64,000 nt of DNA from Dillenia suffruticosa (lineage: Eukaryota; Streptophyta; Magnoliopsida; Dilleniales; Dilleniaceae): contig JAVTVX010000013.1 of assembly GCA_033439265.1 (NCBI GenBank), forward strand, positions 3,064,501 through 3,128,500. Direction: 5' to 3'. Numbering within the stretch: position 1 is the stretch's first letter; every line of letters begins with the position of its first letter. The translations under genes were made by a program, and so were the position numbers. The notes beneath the pieces are model-generated. The model made no database searches, was not told the DNA's origin, and saw nothing but the letters and a program-made list of their open reading frames with translations. Of this stretch, positions 9,153 to 22,400 are shown one piece after another.

Positions 9153-11868
9153 ACATTGATCTTTGTCTTTGTTAACAATCTCCATGTTCTGCACTTTAAT
9201 GCATTGCAGGGATCTATTATTCCAAAATGTTGACAGGCTTGTCCATTTTTATAGGCATCATGTCAGTGCTGATTTTACACTTGACCTGCAGATTAGAACC
9301 CCACCCCCTCCCCCCAAAAAAAAACCCTTAGCTTCCAAGCTTTGTCAAATTCTCAATATGCTTGATGCATTACCGGATACAGAACTGAAATGGCATCTTC
9401 TTCCTTCTCTTTCTCTCTGTATCTCTTCTTTCACTTGATGCTATTTACCGACTTTCTGCCACCTTTTCCTCAAAATTGCCAAATGGGAGGACACTACAGA
9501 TTTGTTGCCTTGCTCTGTGCATTTGTAAAACCAAGGACATTTAAGACCTGCTTTTTGATATTCATCTCACAGTTAATGACGCTACTAGCTTCAATTTGCA
9601 TTTCGTTAGATAAAGTATTGATAATTTGTCATAATAAAGTATGCAAAACTTATCATAATAAAGTATTGATAAACTAGGAATAAAAAAATATAAACCTAAA
9701 AACTTACAATTATCAAGCAATCTAATTTGTTAAGATTTAATTATTATAAATTCAATTTGTTATTTTTATTAAAAAAAAAAGTTAAGATTAAGATATTTAT
9801 TCAATAGATATAAAAATAATAAATAACAATAAGATAATCTGTACCACTAGAAAACCTTTGTCGTTGTCCCTTGGGTCATCTGCAAAGAGTTTGCCAGTGA
9901 AATGTCCATATCTTGCTATGAAGGTCTGGACCCCTCACTATATCCTGAAAAATAAGCTAATCGACCCCCATCCAAAGAGAATACCAGAAAAAAAGGGACC
10001 AAAGACAAGAAAGGAAACTACAAGAACACAAGAACACAAAGAACACAAGTCAGTGTCATGTCTAAGGCCATCGCCCTCTCCTTCCTCTCAGCCGCCACTG
10101 ACCTGTCTACACTTCAGCCCTTCTTAGCTGGGCCCATGGAATGGAAAGTGATTTTGATGTAAGATCAAAGTTGATTTGGAAAAATCTCTGAAGATTATAA
10201 TTTCCAAGTATTTATACATAAGATGGGATTTCATACTCTAGGTAAAAGATTAGTGATAATTAATAAAGTTTGTTATATTTTGGCCATGCTCTAGGAATAT
10301 AAATGATTGATAGCACAAAAAATAGAAAAAGAAAAAGAAAACCCTTGTTGTCAAAAATGGATGATAATGATGGTGTTTGAAGCTCTTACGACTGATTGAT
10401 CTCAATGATTTGAGAATGACTCTTCTCCAACTTTCGCTTACCTAATTATACCATTTTTGTAGCATAATTTTTATCAGATTAATTTTATTTAAATAAAACA
10501 AATCAATAGCCATTCGAACTATAAAATCTAATGAAACACTGATTTTTAAATTTATCTGTATTTTTTATAATACTAAATAATATTTGTAGTTATTTTATGT
10601 CAAATTCATTGATCTTTTCGATTTGCATAACATTTATTTATTTCAAATAACCTTTAGGAACATCATAAAATATAACTATAAACAAACAAAGTTTAGGCCT
10701 TGAGAAGATGATTTGGTATTTGTTTCCATCGGCACATGCCATCCCTCTCTAAAATCATGAATTCATCCCCCAGTTCTTCTTACATAAAAGCAGGAAATAT
10801 ATTTTAAACTTACACTAATTAGTATTAAATTAAAATACCCTACTTTTTTACTACTAAATATTGCCCCTGATCATCACTGCACATGATGATTCCTAGGCTC
10901 AAGCTGGTGTTAATTAATATATTAATCTTGCTAATTGATTTCAAGTCAAATTTATACATTCTTAAAGCGTATAAGAACTGATTCAGTGGTGGAACAATGT
11001 TTCTTAATTAAAGTTTTGATTTTGAAATTTATGTATGAAAATGGGTTTGACTCGATTTGAATCATATTTATTTAGATTTATAATTATTAAATATCGATAA
11101 TTTATTAAAAAAAATATTTTGAGTGATCCCAATAATTTAGGATGTGCTAGGATAGTAAATTTTACAGTACAGGATTGGTGAATCAATAAACACATTTTTG
11201 ACAGATGAAACCATTAAATGTTGTTGTGAGAAATAGGTAGGAAGATGATGGTTCATGGCATTGTCATCGTCTAGTCAGGACCCTCAATAATTGTAGGGAT
11301 TGTTCTTCCAAATGTAATGCATTGAACCCATTCAAAGTGAGCTCATATGCTCACAAAAATAATCATTCATCTAAATTTCTACATTTTAACTTACGAGAAT
11401 ACTTAGTTTTCTGTTATATTCAAATATTTTTTATGTATATTTTTATATAATAATTAGACTAAGGTTTTTTTTTAGAAAAAAATTAATGTCATTTTTTTTT
11501 TTGGAAAAATAATATAACACTAGCAGAAGTATCCCCTAACCTTTATACTACGATTATGTGTATGTCTTTCTAAGATTTCTCTTTCATTCACAATTTTAGA
11601 TACATAGGATGAGACAAAGGGTGTCGAATTTTACAGGGGTTAGCCCATGGTGATTAAGATGGACAAATCATCAGAATTTTCCTTTTTCGTTGCTTTGTTT
11701 TTTATTTTTTCTTTTTTCCCCAAAAGAATATTTATTATGAACAAAAAATAGTCATGACCAATTTGCATTGATTTTCGTCATTTTTTGCTCATGATATAAA
11801 ACTATTCAACAATTTAAAAATATTTTAACTCATAAAAATCTCAGGATTATTTCATTTATAACAAACAG

Positions 11869-11912
<44 letters not shown>

Positions 11913-12366
11913 GATGAGGGGAAAGGGTCCATTTATGCCGAAATGTGTGTGGCTTTCTCTGATTATCAGTTTTCACCTAACTGTAAAAATGGTTCAAACA
12001 GAGACAAGGTGTCCTTTGTGGAAAGTGACAGTGAAGGCTTGTGGAGTCCATTGTGGAAAGTGACGATGAAGGCATGATAAAAATGATTGTCATCTTTCTC
12101 ATGTGCTGGCTTAACAAGACACCATACCATTGGACACAACCATGCTTAAAACAAATCCTCTCCCATCCACTTGAATCAAGAGGAATACGCATCAAATCTC
12201 TCTCTCTCTCACAAAACCCCAAATATATTATGCTTTATTACAGGCGATAACACGTGGTTTGCTGGCTATACTAATCATGCCCACCTTTTAATTTACAAAG
12301 GAAAACATTATTTTACTAACTCTTCCTTTGTAGTCATGATTCCAAACAGCTTCACTTAAGTCACCT
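9153..12366. other. Intergenic, AT-rich, no supported gene
   Basis: This stretch holds short open frames without recognisable motifs, poly-A/T runs and a TC microsatellite at 11871-11909. The slightly GC-richer part at 9850-10135 gives a short frame (MSKAIALSFLSAATDL) that I do not recognise. Confidence 0.5.
11871..11909. repeat. (TC)n microsatellite
   Basis: Nineteen to twenty uninterrupted tc units. Confidence 0.98.
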
Positions 12367-12373
12367 TATATAG
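12367..12373 (+). promoter_or_regulatory. TATA box of dynein light chain gene
   Basis: The motif tatatag lies 70 bases before the start codon at 12443 and would place transcription start near 12397. The inference rests on position and motif only. Confidence 0.55.
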
Positions 12374-12442
12374 AAATTTGCCAATCTGTAAGTAATCAAA
12401 AGCCAAAAGCAAGCCAAACAAGGAAAGAGGCTCTTCAAGGAC

Positions 12443-13741
12443 ATGGAGAAGAAGAAAGAAAAGGGATTCATTTCAATCTATGAGGGAATTGGAAATCTCA
12501 TACCCAAGTTTGACCCAACAATGATGGTGAAGAAAAATGTCGGGTTCAGATATTTGGGATTTAGGAAGCCAAAAACCAGTCAAGAAAGTGAGATTTTCTG
12601 TGGGAGAAAATCTATAGATGTGGTTGAAGTTGAAGCAAGAAAATCTATTTCAGACATGGTAACAAAGTTGGAAAATGTGGTTGAAGGTAGAAAATCAATA
12701 TCCCACATAGTAAAAGACTTGGAAAATATGCAGGTCGAGGAAAAGAAGAAAATGGTTGAAGCCAGGAAGTCTGTTTCTCACATTGAAACAAGTTTGAGCT
12801 CTGTGGTTTCTATGCTTCAAGTAAAGGTTTTGGTGTCAGACATGCCTGGATTCATGCAGGTGCACGCCTTTCGATGCGCGAGGAGGACATATGATAGCTT
12901 GGAAAAGTTTAGCTCAAAGCACATGGCTTATACCATGAAGAAGGTAGGCTTTTATCTTCTCTTATAGCTTTTTTTTTCAATGCTTTTTTCCCTTTTTAGT
13001 TGCATATTGGGTCCCTAATGGTATTTGATTTTGTATAACATGGAATAAAAGTAATTGAAATTTCGGTAAGAAATCGTTGAATGGAATTATCATCAACAGT
13101 AAACGGATGTCATGGAGCTTGAATTTGTGCCCTTCAACTTTGCTATATCCATTCCTTTTTGGATCCATCTTAATGTATGAGTGAGTTCTGTATAAACTGA
13201 ATTAACCCCACAAAATTAGGAGCAAACATGGATGACCCATACTCTTGACTTTAGTAGCAAACTTTGCTCTGAGTGTAAGCTCCTGATGGCGGAGCTAAGG
13301 GTAGAGAGAGTGAAGCCTGTGCACAGAGAATAGGGAATAGAAGTGCGGACTTCTTGGCCAAGTTGGGGAAAGGTTCTCCCAGAGGAGTCACCGTAATGGA
13401 GCACCCTTCTCAAGTCTTTTATTGTATTTGTTGGATGACAGTGTGGGTCTGGGGAGTCATCATGCTCTTCTAAGTAATTTTGGTGGTTTGCTTTGCAGCT
13501 TGGTTTCTGTGGGGTTGGGTCCTCCCTCCCTTGTGTCCTGTTCCCTTTCTTCTTTACCAAAAAACAGAGTTTGGAATGGATGCAGGATTTTGATAAAGTA
13601 TATGGGCCGGCCTGGCACTGCATTGTGGGCTCAGACTTTGGGTCGTACGTGACACACTCAACGGGTTGTTTTCTTTATTTCTCAATGGAGAAATTATATT
13701 TTCTGGTATTTAAAACCAAAGTTAAAAAAGCTACCGGTTGA
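12443..13741 (+). CDS. Dynein light chain (LC8/DLC1-type) with plant N-terminal extension
   Basis: Two exons, 12443-12943 and 13586-13741, join in phase 0 (donor GTAGGC, acceptor ATGCAG) to give 218 residues. The C-terminal 85 are a DLC1 domain: MPGFMQVHAFRCARRTYDSL, KHMAYTMKK joined to DFDKVYGPAWHCIVG, then GSYVTHSTGCFLYFS and LYFLVFKTKV. LC8-type proteins are small dimerising hubs that bind short linear motifs; higher plants lack dynein heavy chains, so a dynein-independent role is likely. The first 130 residues are a charged extension with four RKS(I/V) motifs (residues 55, 66, 83, 109), some spaced like a coiled-coil heptad and rich in possible phosphosites. The intron holds a LINE scrap. 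A TATA box stands 70 bases upstream. Confidence 0.88.
13260..13480 (+). mobile_element. LINE 3' fragment (RNase H end) in dynein light chain intron
   Basis: In different plus-strand frames the sequence gives VKPVHRE, GNRSADFLAKLG, EHPSQV and LLDDSVG. This is the usual C-terminal text of the RNase H domain in plant L1-type LINEs (HxxREGNxxADFLAxxG). Frameshifts and a stop show it is dead. It lies just before the splice acceptor of exon 2, and its downstream end is unclear. Confidence 0.6.
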
Positions 13742-16607
13742 TGATAGATAGCTTGACAAAGAAGAAGGAGAAAGAGATTTCATAGGGTAATTTATTTATT
13801 TTTAAGTCAAACATCACTACAGCTTCTCGAGTTCCCTACCTTTTTTATTTCTTTATACATAATCTGAGATTGAGTTTTCAGTCGGATGATTCAAAGCTTG
13901 TTATTGGAGAAATTGGGTCCGAGTTTGTGGTTCTTCAGTCCCATTGTTTTCACTGAGCAAGTTGTTCTTCGTAGTTCTCAACTTTGTAAATGAAAAGAGT
14001 GTAGCAACTGTTCATACGTAAGTAATTGATGATATAGTTTGCTATTATCAAAATCTTGTAGTGAAAATGATTATTTTACATTTTCTCTTCTTTTTCCCTT
14101 CATAAATACGAGCAATCTACACATTCTTGTTCTTGCCTTTCTTCATCTGTTAGATTCTGCTGCTTATTTATTATACAAGTCTGGACATAGATTCTGACTC
14201 AATATGCAGAAAGCCTACTCCTAGAGGAAACCAATAGTTCTGTTCATCAAGGACCAAGGTTCCTCACCCAAGAGTTGCACCGCCCAAGGGTGCGCGATAA
14301 CAATACTCTTTTCGCCCCAAACCCAGCACAAGAACCATCCCCAACTCTCTCGCTCTCTCTCTCTAAGAAATCAATAATGTTATACCAGTGAAATCAATCA
14401 TGGGCTGAATGAATTTTAGAATGATATTTCACTTTGACTAATTTTAAATAACTATTTATTTAAATTAATTAAAATATATGAATAATTTGATTAAAAATTA
14501 ATAATGTAAATTGTCCGAACAATTTAATGTTTAATTCGTTTGGTGCGTGGCATTACTCTTGAGCAATCAAAAGATGAAACATCACCAGCGATGCACCCTA
14601 CGTGGGCTTCACAAAATCGAAAGAAAATGGTTCAAAGGATAATCAAGACAGGCCTAGGAAGGGTCGTTAAGAAACATTAAATGGGATTCTCAGAAAAAGT
14701 CAAACGTTCTGACATAGACCTGACGCCATGAATTGAATTGCACCAGTGTTGAATTTTTGGTTTAGTTAGCATTAAGATTAGGATGGAAAAGGACACCCAT
14801 CTCTGTCTGTCTCGCCTCAATAAACGGGCAACCAAAGCTAGAACATGTAGAACATCTAAATGAATGAAAACCCTTACACTTTTTTTTTTTTTTTTTTTTG
14901 CTTTTGAATCGGACATGGCACCGTAAGAGTTGCTCGCTTCTAATTCTGCTTCTCATGATTTAATTATTAAATTTGTCAAGACAGGGAAATAGAAAGAACG
15001 AAAAAGAAAAAGAAAAAGAAAAAATTGTGGTGATTGTTTTAATGGCGTTGGATGGGTACCGGCTGGTATTGATCCGTATGCGCCCACAGGGCTCCTTAAT
15101 GCTGCATTTGGCCATTAGCGTTTTTGTCAACAACAAAGCATCGGACTGTTGTGTGGATATATCCTCTCCTCCGTTTATAGCCCTTCGGTATCTTCTCTTT
15201 TCCTTTCTTTTTCTTTTTATCTGGACATTGTCTTCATACGGTTTTAATCGATACTTTGGTTGGGGCAAAGTCAAATTTTTTATTTTTAGGAAGGCAGCTT
15301 AGGAGCCGAAGGGGCAAATATTATCATTTTAGAAAACAAATAATATTTTTAAAACTTTTAACAATTTGTTAAATGCTTTTAATTAATTTTTTTAAAAAAT
15401 TTTAGTAATATTAACAAAAATATAATTCAAAGTATATATATTAATTTTTTTTTCAAGGAGACGATTGCCCTCTTAGCTTCATCCTCCATGACTTCCGGTA
15501 TTTTGACTGTGTATATTAAATTAATTAAATATTCACATTACATCATAAATTATGTTTATTGATCAAATATAATAAGTAATTTTTTTTCGTATAAATACAA
15601 GTTCTAATTATTATAGAGTTTAAGGTAGAAAGGAAATATATGTAGTGCAATTAAATCAGATGGAGTCAATTTGCGACCCACCGCAAATTCGTTGCAATTC
15701 CACATAAGGATTATAATCATAATGGAATATGTAGTTAATTTCTTTGTACTCATTGGGGGCGTTGAACTTGTACTAGATGTTTTACTTGATTAATCATGTG
15801 AGGCCATGTCTGAGATAGAACCATATATGAGATAAAATCAAAACTTATATTAAAATTGTTTATTTGGAGAAGCCATGAAGCGAAGTCACCACATACAATA
15901 ATGTGACAGAAAAATGAAAAAAAAATTTGATGGGGGTGTGGTTGTTTTTTAGCCACCATCTTTGACATTAGTAGCAAGTGGACCAAAATACAGACTTTGA
16001 CTTTGGTAGCAAGTGGACCAAAATACTAACATAGTAAACACACCTCCTACCTACATCTATTCTGATATTTCATGTTTTCCCTTTACCATGACCTTAAATC
16101 AATGTGCTGATGTCCAGCGCAACAGTTGAATAAGATTCTGTTTACTTTTTTCATTTTTTTTTTCTTTTTTTAATGGGTTGCCAATGTACAGGCCACTATT
16201 CATGTCCTCGAGAGATATCACAAGCAAAAAGCGATTGTGGGGGAGATTTTTATTTTATTACCTTGTAATAATTGATATTTAAAATTATATTATAATTAAT
16301 CTGACTCGAACTATTATCAAATATTTTTTAAGAGAAAACTCTCGTAACATAATTATTTTTTTTTTCAAAATTTGAATCCAAATCTAAATTAAGAAATCGG
16401 TGTTTCTCTCACTTCATCTGTACGTTGGTGATCTTGGGGGGCCTATTCAAGGAGATTAATCAAGGGAAGAGAAGGGAGGGGGGATCTTTGCCATAGGAGT
16501 CAAATTCTTGACATTGGGTCGGTGGAGAACCCATTTACAAGTTTAGGTCAGTTGCTCTTACATACTTCTGTTCTATAAGAGCCGGTGGTAGTTTTCACGA
16601 GATTTAT

Positions 16608-16610
<3 letters not shown>

Positions 16611-16645
<35 letters not shown>
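16611..16645. repeat. (TC)n microsatellite
   Basis: An uninterrupted tc repeat of about 17 units. Confidence 0.97.
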
Positions 16646-16646
<1 letters not shown>

Positions 16647-17363
16647 GCATGGTTTGAGCATATCGAAAAGAAATATATGGCATAAACAAGCTTAGTGTGG
16701 AATGGAGCATCAACCTACAGATGTCCACTAGACAATTTATATTCTTGATAAGAATTATGATGGCCGGCAGCTTATCCTCTTCTTGATGGCGTGATGGCCA
16801 CAGCTAGCTCAAGAAGACTAAGTAAGAATATGTGACCAATGAAGGAGACAAAATTGGTTACATGGTAACATCCTCAACATCTATATATAAATTGTCATTT
16901 CTGTATTGATCATGACGAAATTGCATCCTATTCTTTTTTTGGCCAAGAACACAAAATAATAATGATAATAATAATAGAGAAAAAAGAACGCCTGCACATA
17001 AATATTTTGAATACTTCAAAAAATAATTTGATAGTGAAAGTAGTTCGTTGATGAATTTATTAGTTAAAGTAATTTTGAAATTTCCAAACTAGACATGGCT
17101 AATTAATCGTTAACTTATCAGGTTTTAGAAAATATTTCTAAATTGTGGGTATGACTGTTGTTACTATGAAAGTGTTGCACGACAAAAAATGCACTTTAGG
17201 GCTTGTATTTTGTGATTTGATGGGGAAGCTCAACCAGAGCTCATGTTGCTTATTGAGTAGGCGTCTCTCCTATCCCTACTCTCCAAAAACAATGAACTGA
17301 GTTGGGTTAGCCATACATGTATCAAACCTAAATCAATTAATGTAGAATTGGCACTATTCAAGG

Positions 17364-17367
<4 letters not shown>

Positions 17368-17407
<40 letters not shown>
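17368..17407. repeat. (GA)n microsatellite
   Basis: About 20 ga units followed by gggaggga. It lies downstream of the MASS gene's stop codon. Confidence 0.97.
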
Positions 17408-17414
<7 letters not shown>

Positions 17415-17697
17415 AGATGAAATGGGGTTTTCTCTTGTACATGAACAAAACATTAGTATACACAAGAATTACAAGACAAACTATGGGAGAAGACGAGCAG
17501 ACCCTTTTCTTTTTATTCTGTAAAACTCCTAATTTGGATGAGCTGAATTACTACTATGACACCAAAAGAAGAAAATTCATAATCAAAGGGTTCACAAGTG
17601 ATCATGTGAAAAAGCCTAATCAAAATGAGATCAAACAAGAACGAACCTTTTCCTCTGAGAGATCATCATATACATAAGAATTTATGTGAAAATACTA

Positions 17698-18009
17698 CTA
17701 TGACCTGCGCTTAACGGATCTTGCTTTATGTTTTTTCTCTGATTTTCCAAAAGCTCCACAGAGTCCACAGCCTGAGACTTTTGGTGATGGCGGATCATAG
17801 GACGGCTCAACCTTCATGGTCCGGTAGGTCTGTCCATCATTGGATTTGCCGCGTTCAATCTTAGCCGTTGATCCTGCAGCCTGCTTTGTATCGCCTTCTT
17901 GTTTTTCGCTCTGTTTGCTCAAGTCTCCTGATAGGACCTTATCATCCCATACCAAACCTGAAGACCCCTGTCTTCTAAATGAAACTTCAGACCTTTGCAA
18001 TCCTATCAT
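17698..18009 (-). CDS. MAPK substrate protein of the MASS family (At1g80180-like)
   Basis: A single-exon gene of 103 residues. The N-terminus MIGLQRSEVSFRRQGSSGLV followed by WDDKVLSG, and the C-terminal DPPSPKVSGCGLCGAFGK, are the two conserved blocks of this small plant family, which includes Arabidopsis At1g80180 and At1g15400. Members are MAP kinase substrates acting in the stomatal lineage. The PPSP motif is a likely phosphosite and the tail is strongly basic. The start is fixed by the conserved first block. The minus-strand leader carries a CT tract (18068-18089) and a weak TATA-like tatttaaa near 18118-18126. The middle of the protein is variable, as usual. Length matches the family. 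Confidence 0.9.
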   Translation of the reverse strand: MIGLQRSEVSFRRQGSSGLVWDDKVLSGDLSKQSEKQEGDTKQAAGSTAKIERGKSNDGQTYRTMKVEPSYDPPSPKVSGCGLCGAFGKSEKKHKARSVKRRS

Positions 18010-19410
18010 CGCCTCTCTATCTCTCTCTAGAGGGTTCTCTCTGTTAACAAAGTTTGATTAATATTAAAGAGAGAGAGAGAGAGAGAGAGTCAAGTGGTAT
18101 GTTTGTTTGGACTATTCCTTTAAATAGAGAACACATGCGAGAAGATAACAAGAGTACGAAGAATGGAGAAAATATCAAAAGATGGCATATAGAGTTTACA
18201 TAAAACAAGTGTTTTCTCAAATGAATTCTTTTAATAAAAAGCACAAATTCATGAACCAGCGAAAAACTTGAAAATAAAAATTAAAATTCAAACTTTGATT
18301 TCAAAACTTGGGAATAGTGACAACGTAATAGTATTTTATTTTTTTATTTTTTGTCGGAAAAAGTCATAAAATCAAAATTTGGGCATCCATCTAAAAGAAA
18401 TTAGAATAAAAATTATGTTGTCTTCAACAGGTCAGACCAGTTCTGGTGTTCCTATTCCTGAGTTTAATCAAAATCATATGCTCGCCATATTAGAATGTAT
18501 TTACTCTATAGTCGCCATGTTAGAATAGGTATTCATAAATTCTTTTTACGTGAAAAATGGAAATATTTGTATTGCACTACTTAACTGACCATGGAAATTA
18601 GAAATCATCAAATTCCATGCTCCTATATTTTAAAAATCAATTAGGAAAAAAAGATTAAAGTTTAAATTGATTTTGAATGCAGTTTAAAGTAATTAACAAG
18701 GAGAAAAAAAAAATTCAAACACATTATACATGGGGCACAAATGAATATAAAGCAAGACCCACAAAACTTTTTTCTTCTTTTCTTTTTTTTTTTTTATTTT
18801 TTTTCTATGTATAATCGGCATTATTACCCTTTTAACGATTACCATAAGAACTTTCACCCAAAATATTAAGTTTAAAGGGCAGATTTATCAAGTAATTCGA
18901 ACATTATTTTTAATATTTTTAAAACCCAAGCAATTGCTGCTTCCGTGCTATCTGGAACAAGAAAGAGAAACCCCTTATCCCCTTGTATCTAGGACTTTGC
19001 TGTAAAGCATGAGAGAAAAGCCTGGGAGACTAAGCCAAATGCATCACTCAAGTCATGAAGAAAAAAAAGGGCTCTAATACTATAAAAGCCGTTCGAGTGT
19101 AAAGAATTGATGATTGTCGGGCAGAAAAAGGCAATACCGTCATGAAGCCTCCACTCCAGCTTAACTATCCTGAAAATAGATGTGGTAACCAGCTCTATAC
19201 AGAGGACTCGTACAAACTCGAATCCCTACAGGATGATGGTATTCTACTAATGGAAAAACCACCATTGCAGTAGCCATTCAATCAAATTTCGAGCCATGAA
19301 GAATATAAAAGGGCCCTGTAAAACTAAAAGGCTAAAACAGCAAACACTCCCAAACCTCGTTTTGATCAGCTACCAGTGAACAGTAGGCTTCCCTGCACAA
19401 AGTTGAAAGA
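18010..19410. other. MASS 5' leader/promoter and intergenic DNA
   Basis: A CT/GA tract (18068-18089) lies in the MASS leader. The remainder is AT-rich with no supported gene. Positions 19300-19410 are probably 3' untranslated sequence of the CCCH gene on the minus strand. Confidence 0.4.
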
Positions 19411-22400
19411 TCAAGGAAACATGCTAACAAGCTTCTGCTCCAACCCTTGATCATCTTCCTCCAAAGAATTGCCTTTGACAACATAATCATAATCCCTTTC
19501 GGGCTCAAGCTTTGAGCCACTGCCAGCATTTTCATCCTTTACAGAACTCCCTCTTTTTTTGCCTTTAAGGATTTCACTAAGAGGTTTGGGACCCTCAAAA
19601 TTTAGTGCAGCAGACCTGCTTGCGCACCCCACTGTAAAGCAATCTCGATTTTCTTTAGCTTTCCTCTTTTCCTCTCTTATCTGTTCGAGGGTTTTGGGTC
19701 CTGCAAATGAATTACCTTCTTGGTTATACCTACTCTCTCTGGAAGCATGTTTTCTTGAGGGTGCAGAAGAAAGAAAATGCTTTTTAGATTGTCTTTTTGC
19801 TTTTGCTTCTGAATGCTTTCTGGATGCTGACTTATTTAGACATGGGTGTTTGGATAAGCCCCACCTGCGACCAACGTTTGACATGGTCTCCTGCTCGCCC
19901 CGTGACCTACTATTGTTTTTCTCCACTATTGATGCTAACCTCCACGGCAACCACTGACCCCTGCCAGGCCTTGGATGCCTTTCTTGAGTTCCACGAATAT
20001 GTGAAGAGATCCACCTTCGTGAACTATGAGACACTGCACAAACATCAACTATTCTTCTTTTCCTCAAACGCTCTCGAAGATCCAGAGCACTCCGCCCATT
20101 GTCTGTTCCTTTTGTAGGTAAGAATTTCCTTTTCCGATATGTCATGGGCTCAATTATTTTCTTCCCTGAATGGCAAGAAATTTCTCGAACGTATTCAAAA
20201 GTATGCTCATTGTCTAGATGGCTATATTCCTCACGCAACTCATGCTCAAAAAAGATACCTGCATCAGGGTATGAAGGGTCATACGCCTCATAGTCATACG
20301 GCAACAAATGGCCTTCAGTATTCCTTTCTTCTCCATCAATGACCTGCAAGTACTCAGGGTTGTCATCATAACACAGATCTTCAGATCCGTTGTCCACCAG
20401 AACATCAAAACCTGGTGATGATTCCCATCGCTCCTCTGGTTCTATAAGGTCATCCACCTCCTCCTCTGAACTTCCATTGAAGCACAGAATAGATCTGCGC
20501 TGAACAAAGCCTTTTGTAGGAATCAAGGAGTCTGACTTCATGACTACAGCTTCTTGATGCTCATAAGTTGATAGAACTGGAGAGCCAATTTCATCTTCCA
20601 CCGCATTGTTGACAGCCGATTGTCTGATATCCTCAGCAACTTGATATTGTATTTCTGCCATGGCCCTTTGGGCAGTTTCTGGAACAGATTGTTTTTCTTC
20701 CACTAGTAGCCCCATGCTACCTCCTGCAGATGGCCTATTCTCCACTTGAGGCGCATCAGCAACTGCAGAGGCTGTCTTCAATGACTTCCCAGAAGCGGTA
20801 TCACCATCAGAGCCATGAAAAAATGAGCATCTATCACCTTTATTACAAAATCCATTGAAGTAAAAGTAACAAGGAACATTTGTCTTGTTCACTGTCATGG
20901 AACTCTGAGATTTGAAAGGATCAAATCCAGATGATGGTTCAGAGTGCACATCCAGAGGCTGCAGATGGGATAAAAAGAATTTCTGAGATGACCACTCTCA
21001 ACAACACAAAAGTAAGAATGAATGTCAACGCCAGACTATGGTTAACAGATAGCTAATAATAAAACATGGATTGGCCACATTCAAAGACGTACAATGCTAC
21101 ATGAAAATTCATCAAATAGGATACAGAACTCAAATGCAATACAGCCATTTGCGATGGTGAAAGATTAATACCCAACCCCATTTCTCCGGACAAGGGCCAA
21201 AAAGAAAGATCTCACAAGATTCTCCGCTAATCCTTGAGATTCAGATAGAATACCAGGTTCCAAGCAGCACGGTGCCTCTGAAGTATGTGTGGCTATTATT
21301 TTCATGAAGTGAGTTTGCTCAAGCCCAATCTATCAAAACAGAAAATTCGACAAAGAAAAAGAAAAGAAGAAACAGGAAAAGACTTTTCACGACATGTTGA
21401 GATACAGAACAAGGCAGCTTTAAAGTTGAGCAATACTCAAAGAAAAGCTGCACCAGCACCTCATTGATGTCGAAGCCATTAACCATGACTTCAGCAAGTT
21501 CTGAATACTAGTAATCCTTCTCTGTCTGACCTATAAAGCCATACCATGATAATAAAAGACAGAATAAAGATGGCTGAAGGCATTTCCGGCAGTGCAGCCT
21601 ACAATTGTTCTGTGGTGATATAAAATTATGGATAATCTTTTAAAGATAAAATTCAATTGGCATTCCATGGAATAAAAATTTGGTGATGGTGTAGAAGACG
21701 GAAAGGAATACAGAATGCAATTGGAATGGAGCTTCAAAAGCACGCCAAAGAACAAAGGCCTAAATTTGGTGGCTAGAACTTATGAAGAACATAGGCCTCA
21801 CTTTTTTCCCATAATTCAGTTCAGAAATGAAGTTGCAAAAGGGTTACTGCCTAAGATGCCAACTCTAGCACAGAAGAATCTCAAAATAACTGCTTAGTAC
21901 ATACTGCCGACCAGAATGCCACCTATCTCAATGTGATCTCAGTCTCTACATTCCAAAATCATGTGATTCTCCCTCATACACTCCCAACCCCACCCCCACA
22001 CCTCAAAAAAAGGGATCCAAAAACCAACCATGCTTTCCACAACCTTAATGACAAAAAGGTCGCATTAACTCAGCTTTGAAACAAAGTAAATAATCCACCT
22101 ATTCAATCAATTGGGGATCAAGTCCAAAGGCATATAGTTAAATTTTCAGTACTTTATTCCATTAAAAAGGACCAACCACTAAAACATCATCCTACATCAC
22201 TCCTATCTATGCATAAACATAGATCAAAGCAGAATTTATGCAACCATTTGACAACATCAAACAAAACTTTCAAAACTGTAATGCCTAACCTACATCATGC
22301 CGAATGGTATGGCATATCTAAAACAGCTTACCGGATGACGAAAAGCACAGGTTGGGTTAAGACAGCCCCCACTCAACCAGTACCAACAATCCCTTGTATT

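Larger units (their letters stand above)
13742..17697. other. Intergenic, AT-rich, with microsatellites
   Basis: No coding region is supported in nearly 4 kb. Contents are a TC tract (16611-16645), a GA tract (17368-17407), a poly-T run (14881-14899), and a small GC-richer island around 14990-15250 whose overlapping frames show no motif I recognise. Confidence 0.5.

Noticed and set aside
13216..13623. 135-residue minus-strand open frame
   Set aside because: It is antisense to a LINE RNase H fragment whose plus-strand reading gives recognisable motifs.
14960..15302. Two overlapping open frames of 104 and 109 residues on opposite strands
   Set aside because: No recognisable motif, lysine- or phenylalanine-rich ends from simple repeats, and no splice context.
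17348..17677. 109-residue plus-strand open frame with an (RE)n stretch
   Set aside because: It translates a GA microsatellite and then sequence without motifs, downstream of the MASS gene on the other strand.
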